Below are positions 9,142-16,333 of a stretch of DNA of 64,000 nucleotides, piece by piece. The position numbers and the translations under genes were made by a program. The DNA is from JANPCX01 sp050916095 (GTDB lineage: Bacteria; Pseudomonadota; Gammaproteobacteria; Burkholderiales; Burkholderiaceae_C), in NCBI GenBank assembly GCA_050916095.1, contig CP050901.1, positions 4,092,001 to 4,156,000 of the forward strand, read 5' to 3'. Within the stretch, counting starts at the first letter, position 1. Each line of letters opens with the position of its first letter. The notes beneath the pieces were generated by a model. That model was not told the DNA's origin, did not search any database, and was given only the letters and a program-made list of their open reading frames with translations.

Positions 9142-10233
9142 ATGCAAGCACTTTGGGATGTACCGGCTCCGGCCAAGTTGAATCTATTTCTGCACGTGCT
9201 GGGCAGAAGACCCGACGGCTACCACCTCTTGCAATCCGCCTTCGTCTTGATCGACTGGTGCGACACCCTGCATTTTGAGAGGCGCAGCGATGGCCAGCTG
9301 AAGCGTCATGACCTCGGCATCACGCTACCCGAAGATGACCTGAGTTTGCGCGCTGCCAGGGCGCTCCAAGCTGCGAGCAACAGCCCCTGGGGTTGCGACA
9401 TTTCCATCAACAAACAACTACCCAGCGGTGCCGGTTTGGGCGGCGGCAGCTCCGACGCCGCCACCACCTTGCTCGCACTGAACCGGCTTTGGGGTCTGAA
9501 CTGGTCGCGTGCGCAGCTTCAAACGCTGGCCTTGCCCCTGGGTGCTGACGTGCCTTTTTTTGTCGGTGGCCGTAACGCCTTGGCAGAAGGCATCGGCGAG
9601 TTGCTACAACCATTGCAGCTTCGAGAACATCGTTTGGCGGTCCTCAAACCCGACTGCGATACACCCACCCGCGTGATTTTTAACAGCCCACACTTGGTAA
9701 GAGACAACCAAGCTGCTATACTCTCGGGCTTTCTTGCACGCGACCATTCGGCTGAAAATGCTGGGTTGGATGCGGCACTCAACAAAACAGCCAACGGCTC
9801 TTTGAAGGGTGCAAGGGGAAGTGTTCAAGGTAATACGCCAGACAGTACACGAAGCAACGCGGGTCAAACCGCAGGCCTCAAGGCTGCAAGCGGTTGGCCT
9901 ACCGATGAGTTGTTTCATGGGTTTGGTCGCAACGACTTGCAGCCTGTGGCCGAAGCGGAATTTCCGCAGGTGGCGCAAGCAGTTCGTCTGCTGCATCAAC
10001 TGTTCGGAAACAGCCGCATGACAGGCTCCGGCAGTGCTGTGTTTGCCACCTTGGATGCATCTCCTGGTGCAACGTCGCTCGAAAGAGCGGCGACGGGTAA
10101 GAAGAATGAGTTGGATGACGGCGCAGACACTGCAGCCCGAGCCGCCTTGTCGGGCCTACTGCCCGCAAACTGGGTGGCTCGTGTGTGCCGCAGCCTGCCG
10201 CAACACCCCTTGTTGGGTTGGGCGGCAGACTAA
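9142..10233 (+). CDS. ispE: 4-diphosphocytidyl-2-C-methyl-D-erythritol kinase IspE, with insertions
   Basis: Phosphorylates CDP-ME in the MEP isoprenoid pathway. GHMP-kinase motifs are intact: PAPAKLNLFLHVLGRRPDGYH at the N-terminus, ATP loop LPSGAGLGGGSSDAA near residue 95, and GSGSAVFATL near 295. At 363 residues it is about 75 longer than usual. The extra length lies in two places: about residues 190-245 (Ala/Ser/Asn/Gly-rich, low complexity) between FNSPHLVRDN and NDLQPVAEAEFP, and about residues 305-330 after GSAVFATL. The conserved C-terminal WVARVCRSL remains in frame, so the enzyme is probably active and the inserts are surface loops. Most of the first insert contains unusually promoter-like DNA (separate entry). 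Confidence 0.92.
   Translation: MQALWDVPAPAKLNLFLHVLGRRPDGYHLLQSAFVLIDWCDTLHFERRSDGQLKRHDLGITLPEDDLSLRAARALQAASNSPWGCDISINKQLPSGAGLGGGSSDAATTLLALNRLWGLNWSRAQLQTLALPLGADVPFFVGGRNALAEGIGELLQPLQLREHRLAVLKPDCDTPTRVIFNSPHLVRDNQAAILSGFLARDHSAENAGLDAALNKTANGSLKGARGSVQGNTPDSTRSNAGQTAGLKAASGWPTDELFHGFGRNDLQPVAEAEFPQVAQAVRLLHQLFGNSRMTGSGSAVFATLDASPGATSLERAATGKKNELDDGADTAARAALSGLLPANWVARVCRSLPQHPLLGWAAD
9694..9722 (+). promoter_or_regulatory. Possible sigma-70 promoter inside ispE
   Basis: TTGGTA at 9694-9699 and TATACT at 9717-9722 are separated by exactly 17 bases. The pair lies at the edge of the extra segment of ispE, about 560 bases upstream of tRNA-Gln and 800 bases upstream of prs. It could supply a second promoter for those genes. 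Matches of this quality occur by chance, so this is a suggestion. Confidence 0.35.
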
Positions 10234-10281
10234 GTTGCAGTTTGAAGTTTCAGGTGTTCGGCGCAAGCCGGATTCCGGTGT

Positions 10282-10358
10282 AGGGGAGTCGCCAAGTTGG
10301 TTAAGGCATCGGATTTTGATTCCGACATGCGAAGGTTCGAATCCTTCTTCCCCTGCCA
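10282..10358 (+). tRNA. tRNA-Gln (anticodon TTG)
   Basis: A 77-base cloverleaf: acceptor AGGGGAG / TTCCCCT (7 bp with one G-T), D stem GCC/GGC, anticodon stem TCGGA/TCCGA with loop TTTTGAT (anticodon TTG at positions 34-36), variable CATGC, T stem GAAGG/CCTTC with loop TTCGAAT, discriminator G and encoded CCA (10356-10358). It lies between ispE and prs, its usual position in Burkholderiales. Confidence 0.97.
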
Positions 10359-10367
10359 AACGTTTTA

Positions 10368-10407
10368 ATCCCGATCTCGGGATGATTTTGATCCCTGATG
10401 TCGGGAT
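10368..10407. repeat. Two adjacent ATCCC/GGGAT inverted repeats after tRNA-Gln
   Basis: ATCCCGA-TC-TCGGGAT (10368-10383) is a 7-bp palindrome and is followed by ATCCC-TGATGTC-GGGAT (10391-10407), with a further ATTCCC at 10415. They could be tRNA 3' processing or weak termination hairpins; there is no T-run after either, so Rho-independent termination is not well supported. Confidence 0.45.
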
Positions 10408-10520
10408 CGCATTGATTCCCGGCGCCGTGTTTCGCAGCAAGGCCCACCGGGCAGAAACCGATGTTGCAACGAAAGGCGTGCGTTGTGATAGCGCCCCCAG
10501 CAAGCCTCGACGGAGGAAAT

Positions 10521-11483
10521 GTGCTTTTCAATACCGTACTGTTCACCGGCAATGCCAACCCTGCGCTGGCGCAAGAAATTGCCACCCATCTGGGTATTGA
10601 ACTTGGCAAAGCTGCGGTCGGCCGTTTTTCCGATGGCGAAGTCGCCGTCGAAATCCAGCAAAACGTGCGCGCCCGCGACATCTTCGTGGTGCAGCCCACC
10701 TGTGCGCCCACGAACGAAAACCTGATGGAGCTGTGCATCATGGTCGATGCACTCAAACGCGCCTCGGCACGTCGCGTCACCGCCGTCATCCCTTATTTTG
10801 GTTATGCGCGGCAAGACCGCCGTCCGCGATCCACCCGCGTGCCCATCAGCGCCAAGGTAGTGGCCAATATGCTGGAAGCCGTGGGTGTGGAGCGTTTGCT
10901 CACCATGGACTTGCACGCCGACCAAATTCAAGGCTTCTTCAACATTCCGGTGGACAACATTTATGCCTCGCCGGTGTTGTTGTCTGACCTGCAAAGCAAA
11001 CGCTATTCCGACCTCGTGGTCGTATCGCCCGACGTGGGCGGCGTGGTGCGTGCCCGCGCCCTGGCGAAACAGCTGGGATGCGACTTGGCCATCATCGACA
11101 AACGCCGCCCCAAAGCCAATGTGTCGGAAGTGATGCATGTGATCGGCGAGATCGACGGCCGCAACTGCGTCATCATGGACGACATGATCGACACCGCAGG
11201 CACCTTGGTCAAAGCGGCTGAAGTGCTCAAAGAACGCGGCGCGAAAAACGTTTACGCCTACTGCACACACTCGGTGTTCTCAGGCCCAGCCATTGAGCGC
11301 ATCAAGGGCTCCAAGCTGGACGAAGTTGTTATCACCAACACCATCCCTCTGAGCGACGCGGGCAAGGCCTGCGGCAAAGTGCGCCAACTCTCAGTGGCAT
11401 TTTTGTTTGCCGAAACCATACGCCGCATTTCCGATGGCGAGTCGGTCACCTCTTTGTTTGCGGAGCAGAACAACAACTTCTGA
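10521..11483 (+). CDS. prs: Ribose-phosphate pyrophosphokinase
   Basis: Makes PRPP from ribose 5-phosphate and ATP for nucleotide, histidine and tryptophan synthesis. Motifs: VLFTGNANPALAQEIA, RFSDGEV, IPYFGYARQDRR (flexible loop and ATP contact), MDLHADQIQGFF and the PRPP-binding loop DDMIDTAGTL. The open frame extends upstream to 10461, but a GTG at 10521, with GGAGG at 10512-10516, gives 320 residues, close to the family's usual 315-320, and puts LFTGNANP in its normal place. Its product feeds the his genes encoded downstream in the window. Confidence 0.94.
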   Translation: MLFNTVLFTGNANPALAQEIATHLGIELGKAAVGRFSDGEVAVEIQQNVRARDIFVVQPTCAPTNENLMELCIMVDALKRASARRVTAVIPYFGYARQDRRPRSTRVPISAKVVANMLEAVGVERLLTMDLHADQIQGFFNIPVDNIYASPVLLSDLQSKRYSDLVVVSPDVGGVVRARALAKQLGCDLAIIDKRRPKANVSEVMHVIGEIDGRNCVIMDDMIDTAGTLVKAAEVLKERGAKNVYAYCTHSVFSGPAIERIKGSKLDEVVITNTIPLSDAGKACGKVRQLSVAFLFAETIRRISDGESVTSLFAEQNNNF

Positions 11484-11490
11484 TTCCGCA

Positions 11491-11512
11491 GCAAACCCGA
11501 GGCGCGGTTTGC
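11491..11512 (+). terminator. Hairpin just after prs
   Basis: GCAAACC (11491-11497) pairs perfectly with GGTTTGC (11506-11512) around an 8-base loop, eight bases after the prs stop. The tail GCTTTGG is poor in T, so it may serve as an mRNA 3' protecting stem rather than a strong terminator. Confidence 0.4.
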
Positions 11513-11560
11513 GCTTTGGAATTCGTGGGCCGCAAGGTCAATTGTTCTTTTGAAAACACA

Positions 11561-11591
11561 AAACGCCTGGTCGCGGGCGTTTCCTCTTTTT
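11561..11591 (+). terminator. Terminator/attenuator-like stem in the prs-rplY gap
   Basis: AAACGCC (11561-11567) pairs with GGCGTTT (11576-11582), followed by CCTCTTTTT. It ends only 15 bases before the rplY start codon, so it can either end prs transcripts or act as an attenuator in the rplY leader. Confidence 0.55.
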
Positions 11592-11606
11592 GTACTGGAG
11601 TGAAAA

Positions 11607-12251
11607 ATGAAATTCGTCGCTTATGAGCGCACGTTGCAGGGGACCGGAGCGAGCCGCCGCCTGCGCCTGGCAGACAAAGTGCCTGGCATCGTGTACGGGG
11701 CTGGCACGCCCACCATGATCGAACTCGATCACAACGCGCTGTTCCATGCGCTGAAGAAGGAAGCCTTCCACTCAACCATCCTCGAGATGGAATTGAACGG
11801 CAAATCCGAAAAGGTGCTGCTGCGTGACCATCAGGTTCACCCGTTCCGCCCCATCGTGTTGCACATTGATTTCCAGCGTGTTGATGCCACTACCCGCATC
11901 AGCAAACGCATTCCGCTGCACTTCATCAACGAAGAAAGCTCACCAGCCGTCAAGGTGGACAAATGCTTGATGAACAAAATCGTCACCGAGTTGCAAATTC
12001 AGTGCTTGGCTTCTGCCCTGCCTGAGTTCATCGAAGTCGATTTGGGTGGCATGACCAAAGGCCAGTCCCTGCATGTCAACGATTTGAAGCTGGCCGACGG
12101 CGTGAAGGTCGTCACCCACGGCAAACCCAACCCCGTCATCGTGTCGGTGGTGGAGCCTGCTGCGGAAGAAGAAGTGGTTGCAGCACCCGTGGTGGCCCCA
12201 GCCGCCAAAGGCGCCAAGCCCAAGAAAGACGAGAAACAAAACAAGAAGTGA
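11607..12251 (+). CDS. rplY: 50S ribosomal protein L25 (general stress protein Ctc type)
   Basis: A 214-residue protein of the long L25/Ctc form: an N-terminal 5S-rRNA-binding domain (about residues 1-90, with GTGASRRLRLADKVPGIVYG and LLRDHQVHPFRP) and a C-terminal beta domain, then an Ala/Lys-rich tail (VVAPAAKGAKPKKDEKQNKK). It binds 5S rRNA in the large subunit. A clear CTGGAG site precedes the ATG. A strong terminator follows 35 bases after the stop. Confidence 0.95.
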   Translation: MKFVAYERTLQGTGASRRLRLADKVPGIVYGAGTPTMIELDHNALFHALKKEAFHSTILEMELNGKSEKVLLRDHQVHPFRPIVLHIDFQRVDATTRISKRIPLHFINEESSPAVKVDKCLMNKIVTELQIQCLASALPEFIEVDLGGMTKGQSLHVNDLKLADGVKVVTHGKPNPVIVSVVEPAAEEEVVAAPVVAPAAKGAKPKKDEKQNKK

Positions 12252-12285
12252 TGTTGCGGCGACGGCAGTCGCTTGCTCACTCGTC

Positions 12286-12312
12286 AGCCCCACCTCGGTG
12301 GGGCTTTTTTTT
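12286..12312 (+). terminator. Rho-independent terminator after rplY
   Basis: AGCCCCACC (12286-12294) and GGTGGGGCT (12297-12305) form a nine-pair stem followed by a run of eight T. Textbook intrinsic terminator separating rplY from pth. Confidence 0.92.
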
Positions 12313-12341
12313 GAGTCCATGATTCGCGGGACAATCTCACC

Positions 12342-13001
12342 ATGATTCAACTGCTGGTCGGCCTGGGCAACCCTGGCCCTGAATACGAAGCCACCCGGCA
12401 CAACGCCGGGTTTTGGTTCATTGATGCCGTGGCCAGGCAACTCAAAACCACGCTCAATGTGGAGCGCAGCTACTTCGGTTTGGCTGCCCGCGCCAACACC
12501 AACCACGGCCCGGTGTGGCTTTTGGAGCCGATGACCTACATGAACTTGTCGGGCAAATCGGTGGCTGCCCTGGCTCGGTTTTTTAAGATTCCCGCCGAGA
12601 ACATCTTGGTGGCGCATGACGAGTTGGATGTCTTGCCCGGTCAGGTGAAGATGAAATTTGGCGGCAGCCACGCCGGTCACAACGGCCTCAAAGACATTCA
12701 AGCCCAACTTGGCACCGCCGGTTTTTGGCGTTTGCGTTTGGGCATCGGCCACCCGGGCGTGAAGGCCGAGGTGGTGGACTATGTGCTGCGCAAACCACCT
12801 CTGGCTGAACGCGAAGGCGTGGACAAAGCGATTGAACAATCACTCGGCGCACTCGATCTGATGCTGGCTGGCGAGATGGAGCGCGCCACCATGAAGGTGC
12901 ACGCCAAACCGCCCCGGCCGAAGCCGGAAAAGCCCCCTAAGCCATCCTCAACCGAGGCTGCTAAGCCTACTGATCCTTCACCGACTGGCCCGGCGCAGTA
13001 A
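12342..13001 (+). CDS. pth: Peptidyl-tRNA hydrolase
   Basis: Recycles peptidyl-tRNAs dropped from ribosomes. Opening LLVGLGNPGPEYEATRHNAG contains the catalytic His; PMTYMNLSGKSV, HDELDVLPGQVKMKFGGSHAGHNGLKDI and RLRLGIGHPG are the other family blocks. The body ends near residue 190 and is extended by a Pro/Lys-rich tail (PPRPKPEKPPKPSSTEAAKP). The last 35 bases overlap the end of the convergent ferredoxin gene. Confidence 0.96.
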   Translation: MIQLLVGLGNPGPEYEATRHNAGFWFIDAVARQLKTTLNVERSYFGLAARANTNHGPVWLLEPMTYMNLSGKSVAALARFFKIPAENILVAHDELDVLPGQVKMKFGGSHAGHNGLKDIQAQLGTAGFWRLRLGIGHPGVKAEVVDYVLRKPPLAEREGVDKAIEQSLGALDLMLAGEMERATMKVHAKPPRPKPEKPPKPSSTEAAKPTDPSPTGPAQ

Positions 13002-13263
13002 CGGCTGCGCTTTTGATCTCGGCCTGAAGGCGCCGGTACTTGACCCACAGCGATTCCTGCGTCTCGATGTGTTCGGGGTGAATCGGAATGCAGCTCACCG
13101 GGCACACCTGCACACACTGCGGCTCGTTGAAGTGGCCCACACATTCGGTGCATTTGCGGGGCTCGATGACGTAATAGTTTGCCCCCATGGAGATTGCCTG
13201 GTTCGGGCACTCGGGCTCGCAGACATCGCAGTTGATGCATTCGTCGGTGATCATCAAAGCCAC
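12967..13263 (-). CDS. 2[4Fe-4S] ferredoxin, YfhL type
   Basis: A 98-residue ferredoxin with cluster motifs CINCDVCEPEC (C-x2-C-x2-C-x3-C) and CTECVGHFNEPQCVQVC (C-x2-C-x8-C-x3-C), then CIPIHPEH, as in the YfhL/Alvin-type family. It transfers low-potential electrons; partner unknown. The start is the GTG at 13263 (peptide MALMITDECINC), seven bases after GGGGGAGG; the longer open frame upstream has no ferredoxin character. The start region is duplicated 116 bases upstream (separate entries). Confidence 0.93.
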   Translation of the reverse strand: MALMITDECINCDVCEPECPNQAISMGANYYVIEPRKCTECVGHFNEPQCVQVCPVSCIPIHPEHIETQESLWVKYRRLQAEIKSAAVTAPGQSVKDQ

Positions 13264-13289
13264 GGTGAAACCTCCCCCACGACGAATAC
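13250..13289 (-). repeat. Ferredoxin start-region repeat, copy 1
   Basis: Forty bases covering the ribosome site, start codon and first codons of the ferredoxin gene; it recurs at 13366-13405 with only a few differences (for example AAGCCACGG versus ACGCCATGG). Confidence 0.8.
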
Positions 13290-13379
13290 GGGACACGCAA
13301 GCATGCGTGCCCCGCGCCCAGCGGCACAACGCAGGCGTTGTGAAAGCCCGCCGGTCGTGTCCGTAATCATCAACGCCAT
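13254..13379 (-). other. Short leader ORF made by a duplicated ferredoxin start
   Basis: A 41-codon frame starts with ATG at 13379 behind a GGTGGAGG site and reads MALMITDTTGG, repeating the first seven residues of the ferredoxin and then diverging. It ends with a TGA at 13256-13254 that overlaps the ATG (codon 4) of the ferredoxin gene as TGATG. It may be a pure relic of a partial duplication, or act as a translated leader coupled to the ferredoxin gene. Confidence 0.4.
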
Positions 13380-13405
13380 GGTGACACCTCCACCACGACG
13401 AATAC
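13366..13405 (-). repeat. Ferredoxin start-region repeat, copy 2
   Basis: Second copy, offset 116 bases from the first. Because 116 is not a multiple of three, its start codon is out of frame with the ferredoxin gene. Here the start is ATG rather than GTG. Confidence 0.8.
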
Positions 13406-13436
13406 CGCCCCACTCAAAACCATCTCATTCCCCACG

Positions 13437-13940
13437 TCACGCTTCCAACATCTTCACCCGCTGTCCCAAACGCTTCAGGACCGAGGGCGAGACGAATTTC
13501 GACACATCACCGCCCAAGGTCGCGATTTCACGCACAAAGGTACCTGAAACGAATTGGTAGTGGTCGCCTGGGGTTAAAAAAACCGTTTCCACATCGGGCA
13601 TTAATTGGCGATTCATGCCGGCCATTTGAAACTCGTACTCAAAGTCGCTCACCGCCCGCAGGCCGCGAACCACCACTTTGCCATGGCGCTCAACCACAAA
13701 ATCGCGCAACAAGCCACGAAAGGCGACCACTTCCACGTTGGGGTATTTGGCCGCCAGCTCGGTGGCAATGTCCAAGCGCTCGTCCACATTGAACAAGGTG
13801 CGTTTGTGGTGGCCCGCCGCCACCGCCACGATCAGGCGTTCAAACAAACGACTGGCGCGGCGGATCAAATCTTCGTGGCCCAAGGTCATGGGGTCGAAGG
13901 TGCCGGGGTAGACGGCGGTGAGTTGGGTGACTGAGGTCAT
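13437..13940 (-). CDS. coaD: Phosphopantetheine adenylyltransferase
   Basis: Penultimate step of coenzyme A synthesis. The 167-residue protein has the nucleotidyltransferase motif YPGTFDPMTLGHEDLI (T/HxGH site), VVVRGLRAVSDFEYE, and the C-terminal FVSGTFVREIATLGGDVSKFV. It lies between the ferredoxin gene and rsmD on the same strand, an arrangement usual in Burkholderiales. Confidence 0.96.
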   Translation of the reverse strand: MTSVTQLTAVYPGTFDPMTLGHEDLIRRASRLFERLIVAVAAGHHKRTLFNVDERLDIATELAAKYPNVEVVAFRGLLRDFVVERHGKVVVRGLRAVSDFEYEFQMAGMNRQLMPDVETVFLTPGDHYQFVSGTFVREIATLGGDVSKFVSPSVLKRLGQRVKMLEA

Positions 13941-13994
13941 GATGGGCTCCCCAAACGGGCTGGTTGCGGGCGGCCGCAGTGTAGCCCGGGGCGG

Positions 13995-14609
13995 TCAGTG
14001 GCCGCTCGCCTCTGGTGTTTCTTGCTTCAGTGATCGCTGCAGCAAATGAAAAAACACCGCGCCAGCGCGGCCCGCACGGTGCAAACGCCATCCAGCACCT
14101 TGCAACGCAGCCTCGGTGAAAGCGCGGTCCGCTTCCAAGTAGGCCCAGCCACCATCGGCCAGCACCTGCGCCGCAGCAGCCAAGGCGGCATCGAACACAT
14201 TGGCGTCAAACGGCGGGTCCAGGAAAACCAAATCGACACTGCCGTGGGCGCAGCGCTGCAAATAGGCCAGTCCATCACCGGCTTCGACCTGCACGCTCGC
14301 TGCTTTCAAGCGGCTTTGACTGTCACGCAGGCAGCGCACCAGCGCGGTATCTCGCTCCACCAGCACCACGTGCAAGGCACCCCGCGAAGCGGCTTCAAAA
14401 CCCAAGGCACCACTGCCGGCAAACACATCTACGCAGCGCCAGCCACTCAGGTCTTGGCCCAGCCAATTGAACAGGGTTTCACGCACGCGGTTGGGTGTGG
14501 GGCGCAGGCCGGGTTTGTCCAGCACCTGCAGCTTGCTGCGTTTCCACTGACCGCCGATGAGACGGACTTCGTGGGCAGATGGACGTGGTATCGAGGATGT
14601 TTGGCGCAT
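13995..14609 (-). CDS. rsmD: 16S rRNA (guanine966-N2)-methyltransferase
   Basis: A SAM-dependent RNA methyltransferase: VRLIGGQWKRSKL and RPTPNRVRETLFNWL at the N-terminus, motif I VDVFAGSGALGFEA, and catalytic motif LVFLDPPF. ATG 14609 is chosen (204 residues); a longer frame reaches 14666 but its first 19 residues are translated from the palindromic intergenic repeat at 14631-14698 and are not family-like. Confidence 0.93.
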   Translation of the reverse strand: MRQTSSIPRPSAHEVRLIGGQWKRSKLQVLDKPGLRPTPNRVRETLFNWLGQDLSGWRCVDVFAGSGALGFEAASRGALHVVLVERDTALVRCLRDSQSRLKAASVQVEAGDGLAYLQRCAHGSVDLVFLDPPFDANVFDAALAAAAQVLADGGWAYLEADRAFTEAALQGAGWRLHRAGRAGAVFFHLLQRSLKQETPEASGH

Positions 14610-14630
14610 CAATTGCGGCTCGCCCTTACG

Positions 14631-14698
14631 CCGTTCGGGCTGAGCTTGTCGAAGCCCCGTTTTCAAGCAAAGCCCTTCGACAGGCTCAGGGCGAACGG
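14631..14698. repeat. Palindromic intergenic repeat (REP-like), copy 1
   Basis: 68 bases with outer arms CCGTTCGGGCTGAGCTTG...GTCGAAG and CTTCGAC...AGGCTCAGGGCGAACGG, which are imperfect inverted repeats around a short variable centre. The same arms occur at 17023 and 31327. It lies between hisF and rsmD, exactly where hisI and hisE would be expected. Confidence 0.85.
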
Positions 14699-14718
14699 GA
14701 AGGGAAGCCGGTGATCAA

Positions 14719-15498
14719 TCACATCCGCACCGGTATGCCATCCCGCGCCATCAGCGCCTTGGCCTGGCCGACGGTGAATTCGCCGTAGTGGAAGATGCTG
14801 GCAGCCAGCACCGCATCGGCACCGCCCACTCGGATGCCTTCAGACAAATGTTCCAGGGCACCAACGCCACCCGACGCAATCACGGGCACCGAAACCGCAT
14901 CACTCACCGCACGGGTCAGCGGCAAATCGAAACCAATCTTGGTGCCGTCGCGGTCCATGCTGGTGAGCAAAATTTCACCGGCACCCGCAGCCGTCATTTG
15001 TGTGGCCCAAGCCACCGCATCCAAACCTGTATTTTTGCGCCCACCGTGGCTGTACACATCCCAACCCGGGCCGCGCTCGGCTTCATCTTGGGCGGATCGG
15101 CGTTTGGCGTCAATCGCCACCACGATGGCTTGCGCACCGTATTTGCGTGACGCATCGGCAATCACCTGCGGGTTGCTGATGGCGGCTGAGTTGAAACTCA
15201 CCTTGTCGGCCCCGGCATTGAGCAAACGCCGCACGTCTTCCACGGTGCGCACACCACCGCCCACCGTCAGCGGAATAAACACCTGGGAGGCCACCGCTTC
15301 AATGATGTGCAGGATCAAATCCCGCCCGTCGCTTGTTGCGGTGATGTCCAAAAAAGTAAGTTCGTCTGCGCCTTGGTCGTTGTAACGCGCGGCGATTTCC
15401 ACCGGGTCACCGGCGTCGCGCAGTTCAACGAAATTGACACCTTTGACGACACGGCCACCGGTGACGTCTAGGCAGGGGATGATGCGTTTGGCGAGCAT
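14719..15498 (-). CDS. hisF: Imidazole glycerol phosphate synthase, cyclase subunit
   Basis: Half of the HisFH glutamine amidotransferase that makes IGP and AICAR. (beta-alpha)8 barrel with catalytic Asp residues in IIPCLDVTGGRVVKGVNF and LTSMDRDGTKIGFDL. ATG 15498 gives 259 residues; its first base is the last base of the hisA stop (TGATG), implying coupled translation. It is the last his gene of the run: no hisI or hisE follows. Confidence 0.97.
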   Translation of the reverse strand: MLAKRIIPCLDVTGGRVVKGVNFVELRDAGDPVEIAARYNDQGADELTFLDITATSDGRDLILHIIEAVASQVFIPLTVGGGVRTVEDVRRLLNAGADKVSFNSAAISNPQVIADASRKYGAQAIVVAIDAKRRSAQDEAERGPGWDVYSHGGRKNTGLDAVAWATQMTAAGAGEILLTSMDRDGTKIGFDLPLTRAVSDAVSVPVIASGGVGALEHLSEGIRVGGADAVLAASIFHYGEFTVGQAKALMARDGIPVRM

Positions 15499-16241
15499 CA
15501 ACCGCCACCCAACTCATCCGCCCGCACCTGCGCCTTCGCAAAATCCAGCGCCCCGGTGTAGATGGAGCGCCCGCAAATCACGCCGCTGACGCCTTGGTCT
15601 TCCACGGCGCACAGGCGTTCGATGTCGGCGATGTCGCTCAGGCCGCCGGAGGCAATCACGGGAATGGTCAAGGCTTGTGCCAGCTTGACGGTGGCGTCGA
15701 TGTTGATGCCGGAGAGCATGCCGTCGCGGCCGATGTCGGTGTAGATGATGGCTTCGACGCCGTAACCTTCAAACTTTTGCGCCAGGTCGATCACCTCGTG
15801 GCCGGTGAGTTTGCTCCAGCCGTCGGTGGCCACTTTGCCGTCTTTGGCGTCCAGGCCAACGATGATGTGGCCGCCGAAGGCGCTGCAAGCGTCTTTCAAA
15901 AAGCCTGGGCTTTTGACGGCGGCAGTGCCGACGATGATGAAGCTCAGGCCGTCGTCCAGGTAGCGCTCAATGGTGTCCAGGTCGCGAATACCACCGCCCA
16001 GTTGCACGGGGATTTCCTCGCCTACTTCGGCCAAGATGGCTTTGATGGCGGGCTCGTTGACGGGTTTGCCGGCAAAGGCACCGTTCAAATCCACCAGGTG
16101 CAGGCGGCGCGCGCCGGCATCCACCCAGCGGCGGGCCATGGCGGCGGGGTCTTCGCCGAAAGTGGTGGAGTCGTTCATGTCGCCTTGTTTGAGGCGCACA
16201 CATTTGCCGTCTTTGAGGTCAATGGCAGGAATCAGCAACAT
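15498..16241 (-). CDS. hisA: ProFAR isomerase HisA
   Basis: Amadori isomerase of the fourth histidine step. Starts MLLIPAIDLKDGKCVRLKQG, with the second catalytic Asp in IIYTDIGRDGMLSG and the phosphate loops VQLGGGIRD and IASGGLSDI. ATG 16241 gives 247 residues, the usual length; an upstream frame to 16319 would add a Pro-rich leader and is rejected. Translation is coupled to hisF. Confidence 0.97.
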   Translation of the reverse strand: MLLIPAIDLKDGKCVRLKQGDMNDSTTFGEDPAAMARRWVDAGARRLHLVDLNGAFAGKPVNEPAIKAILAEVGEEIPVQLGGGIRDLDTIERYLDDGLSFIIVGTAAVKSPGFLKDACSAFGGHIIVGLDAKDGKVATDGWSKLTGHEVIDLAQKFEGYGVEAIIYTDIGRDGMLSGINIDATVKLAQALTIPVIASGGLSDIADIERLCAVEDQGVSGVICGRSIYTGALDFAKAQVRADELGGG

Positions 16242-16333
16242 GGCCGTAGGGGGTGGTGGAGGTTGTGAAGTGGGGTGGAATTGCAAAAAGCGCGTGACCG
16301 CTGAAACGGGTATCGGCAAGAAGGCGAAAGACT

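Noticed and set aside
10365..11270. 301-residue open frame antisense to prs and tRNA-Gln
   Set aside because: It would cover a tRNA gene and a conserved enzyme; composition is shadow-like.
16242..16319. Longer hisA start at 16319
   Set aside because: It would add a Pro-rich leader before the strictly N-terminal LLIPAIDLKDG motif.
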